The notes under the pieces: model-generated
What the model was told of the DNA's origin: nothing
The model's input: only the letters and a program-made list of their open reading frames with translations
Databases searched by the model: none
Shown: positions 4,978-6,079 of the stretch, in pieces
Layout of the letters: every line of letters starts with the position of its first letter
Numbering within the stretch: position 1 is the first letter of the stretch
Program-made: the position numbers and the translations under genes
Origin: JAZQLP01 sp045542755
GTDB taxonomy: Bacteria; Bacillota; Clostridia; Oscillospirales; UBA644
Length of the DNA: 6,079 nucleotides
Direction of reading: 5' to 3'
Assembly: GCA_045542755.1 (NCBI GenBank)
Contig: JAZQLP010000055.1
Location: 1-6,079 of the forward strand

Positions 4978-5937
4978 ATGCTAAAACCCAACATCCCCGT
5001 ATATCTTTTCACCGGCTTTTTAGAGTCGGGCAAGACCACCTTTATTCAGGACACCCTTCAGGACAAGGAGTTTAACTCCGGCGAAAACGTTCTGGTACTT
5101 ATCTGCGAGGAAGGTATTGAGGAATACGACCCCTCTGCCATGGCCTCAAAGAACGTCTATTTCCAGACCATAGACAGCGAGGAGATGCTCACCAGAGCAA
5201 ACCTTGCCACCTATCAGAAAAAATATAAAGCCAAGCACGTTATGATCGAATATAACGGTATGTGGCAGCTCAACACCCTCTTTAACGCTCTCCCCGAGGG
5301 CTGGTTTATCTACCGAGAGATGTGCTTTTTTGACGCCACGACCTTTAATTCCTATAACGCAAATCTCCGTTCCCTTGTGGTTGACAAGCTCATGACCGCC
5401 GAAATGGTAGTCTTTAACCGCGCTCCCGAGGACGTGGACAAGGACTTTATCCACAAGACCGTCAGAGGGGTATCCAGAGGCGCCCAGATAGCCCTCATCT
5501 TCCCCGACGGTAAGGTCTACTACGACGAAACGGAGGACCCCCTCCCCTTCGACCTTAACGCCAACGTTATAAACATCGAGGACAGGGATTACGCCCTTTG
5601 GTACCGCGATATTGCCGAGTCGGAAGAGAGCATGAAAAAGTACGACGGCAAGGTGGTCAGATTCAAGGGCAGAGTCTTTGACGAGAAGCGTATGGGCATG
5701 GAGCTCTACCTTATAGGCCGCCACGTTATGGTCTGCTGTCAGGACGATATTACCTACCGTTCCCTTATTTGCAGATTCGGTAAAAAGCCCCCCTTCAAGA
5801 CCAACGACTGGGTCACCGTCACCGCCCGTATAACCCTCGAAAACCACAAGATGTACGAAACCAGAGGCCCCATTCTCAACATAATGGAGATAGAGGCCGC
5901 CCAGCCCCCCGAGCAGGAAGTCGCCACCTTCTATTAA
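4978..5937 (+). CDS. Divergent CobW-like P-loop protein with YcgQ/DUF1980-like C-terminal domain
   Basis: A 319-residue protein, likely a metal-handling NTPase. Residues about 6-200 follow the CobW/G3E fold: Walker A GFLESGKT (13-20), ICEEG (42-46) where COG0523 proteins usually have a conserved N/E-rich stretch, and MIEYNG (89-94) at the Walker B position. The CxCC metal motif is absent and the nucleotide-specificity motif reads FNRAPED (146-152) instead of NKxD. Residues about 222-306 (GKVVRFKGRVFDEKRMGMELYLIGRHVMVCC, given here only by its ends GKVVRFKG and HVMVCC) resemble the small beta-rich C-terminal domain of YcgQ/TIGR03943 proteins, including a CC pair at 253-254. Those proteins are known beside YcgR-type permeases and zinc-responsive genes. 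The ATG at 4978 is preferred because AAAGGAG precedes it by 5 nt; the frame stays open upstream to 4759, but only through the hairpin array. It is likely cotranscribed with the His-rich GTPase gene, since no terminator separates them, and ends at a strong terminator. Confidence 0.8.
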   Translation: MLKPNIPVYLFTGFLESGKTTFIQDTLQDKEFNSGENVLVLICEEGIEEYDPSAMASKNVYFQTIDSEEMLTRANLATYQKKYKAKHVMIEYNGMWQLNTLFNALPEGWFIYREMCFFDATTFNSYNANLRSLVVDKLMTAEMVVFNRAPEDVDKDFIHKTVRGVSRGAQIALIFPDGKVYYDETEDPLPFDLNANVINIEDRDYALWYRDIAESEESMKKYDGKVVRFKGRVFDEKRMGMELYLIGRHVMVCCQDDITYRSLICRFGKKPPFKTNDWVTVTARITLENHKMYETRGPILNIMEIEAAQPPEQEVATFY

Positions 5938-5951
5938 TATCCGCCCCCAAC

Positions 5952-5982
5952 CCCAAGGCTCCCGCCTTGGGCCATTTTTTTT
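5952..5982 (+). terminator. Intrinsic terminator of the GTPase operon
   Basis: CCCAAGGC (5952-5959) and GCCTTGGG (5964-5971) form an 8-bp stem with loop TCCC, followed by CCA and eight T (5975-5982). It sits 15 nt after the stop codon of the second GTPase gene, a textbook rho-independent terminator. Confidence 0.92.
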
Positions 5983-5994
5983 GCCCCGCAGGGC

Positions 5995-6022
5995 AAAAAA
6001 AACCTCTGCCTTTCGGCAGAGG
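5995..6022 (-). terminator. Opposing intrinsic terminator
   Basis: On the minus strand the 8-bp stem CCTCTGCC/GGCAGAGG (6003-6022, loop GAAA) is followed by eight T (complement of 5995-6002). It would stop transcription arriving from the right, suggesting a convergent gene beyond the window. The A-run is also the partner of the opposite T-run in a 12-bp hairpin (5975-6002). Confidence 0.75.
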
Positions 6023-6045
6023 CTGGGGGCGGACATCATGGTCTG

Positions 6046-6079
6046 AAACTGGCCGAAGGCCAATATCACTCGCGTAGCG
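6046..6079. repeat. Start of a second copy of the hairpin array, cut by the window end
   Basis: The last 34 nt are identical to 4864-4897, covering the TGGCC/GGCCA hairpin (6050-6062), the AATATCACT spacer and most of the next TCGC/GCGA hairpin. The copy has the same orientation as the right half of the array and begins shortly after the terminator cluster. Its extent is unknown because the window stops here. Confidence 0.85.

Larger units (their letters stand above)
5940..6033. other. Cloverleaf-like palindromic cluster around the terminators
   Basis: TCCGCCCCCA (5940-5949) is perfectly complementary to TGGGGGCGGA (6024-6033). This outer 10-bp stem encloses three hairpins: the plus terminator (5952-5971), a 12-bp T8GCCC/GGGCA8 hairpin with loop CGCA (5975-6002), and the minus terminator (6003-6022). 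The layout resembles a four-way junction, but it lacks tRNA signature sequences and is not a tRNA. Confidence 0.7.

Noticed and set aside
5940..6033. tRNA gene
   Set aside because: The cloverleaf shape comes from nested terminators; there is no T-loop TTCGA-type sequence, anticodon loop pattern or CCA-type acceptor end.

Overview
This is a compact bacterial window of about 6 kb with five complete genes in two divergent groups. The protein families, strong AGGAG-type ribosome binding sites, roughly balanced base composition and frequent small palindromes between genes suggest a Clostridia-type Firmicute, possibly an uncultured gut lineage. That assignment is inference; no marker gene is present.

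Minus-strand group (read right to left from a near-consensus promoter at about 3279-3308): an AlaX-type alanyl-tRNA editing hydrolase (1965-3110), a trimeric purine nucleoside phosphorylase (1043-1873) and an adenosine deaminase (2-934). The last two are consecutive salvage steps: adenosine to inosine, then inosine to hypoxanthine plus ribose-1-phosphate. A ~101 bp palindromic repeat built on 7-nt units occurs twice here, in the alaX leader (3131-3232) and between the phosphorylase and deaminase genes (952-1052). The second copy supplies the last codons and stop of the phosphorylase gene.

Plus-strand group: a CobW/COG0523 G3E-family GTPase (3389-4717) with a CxCC metal motif and an extreme His/Cys-rich insertion (residues 211-350; 69 His and 16 Cys by hand count). 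It is followed by a second, divergent CobW-like P-loop protein (4978-5937) whose C-terminal part resembles the YcgQ/DUF1980 (TIGR03943) family. Both proteins have degenerate guanine-specificity (NKxD) motifs. Together they look like a metal-handling pair, with zinc the leading guess, one carrying a large metal-binding buffer.

The 260 bp between the two GTPase genes is the most unusual noncoding part. It is a run of eight short hairpins with different stems, separated by the spacer AGTGATATT (or AGTTCTATT) in one orientation on the left and the reverse complement on the right. The last hairpin can lock the ribosome binding site of the second gene. The same array motif restarts at 6046 and runs off the window end, after a cloverleaf-like bidirectional terminator (5940-6033). 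A single related hairpin sits just after alaX.

No rRNA, tRNA, CRISPR array, transposase or phage gene is visible.
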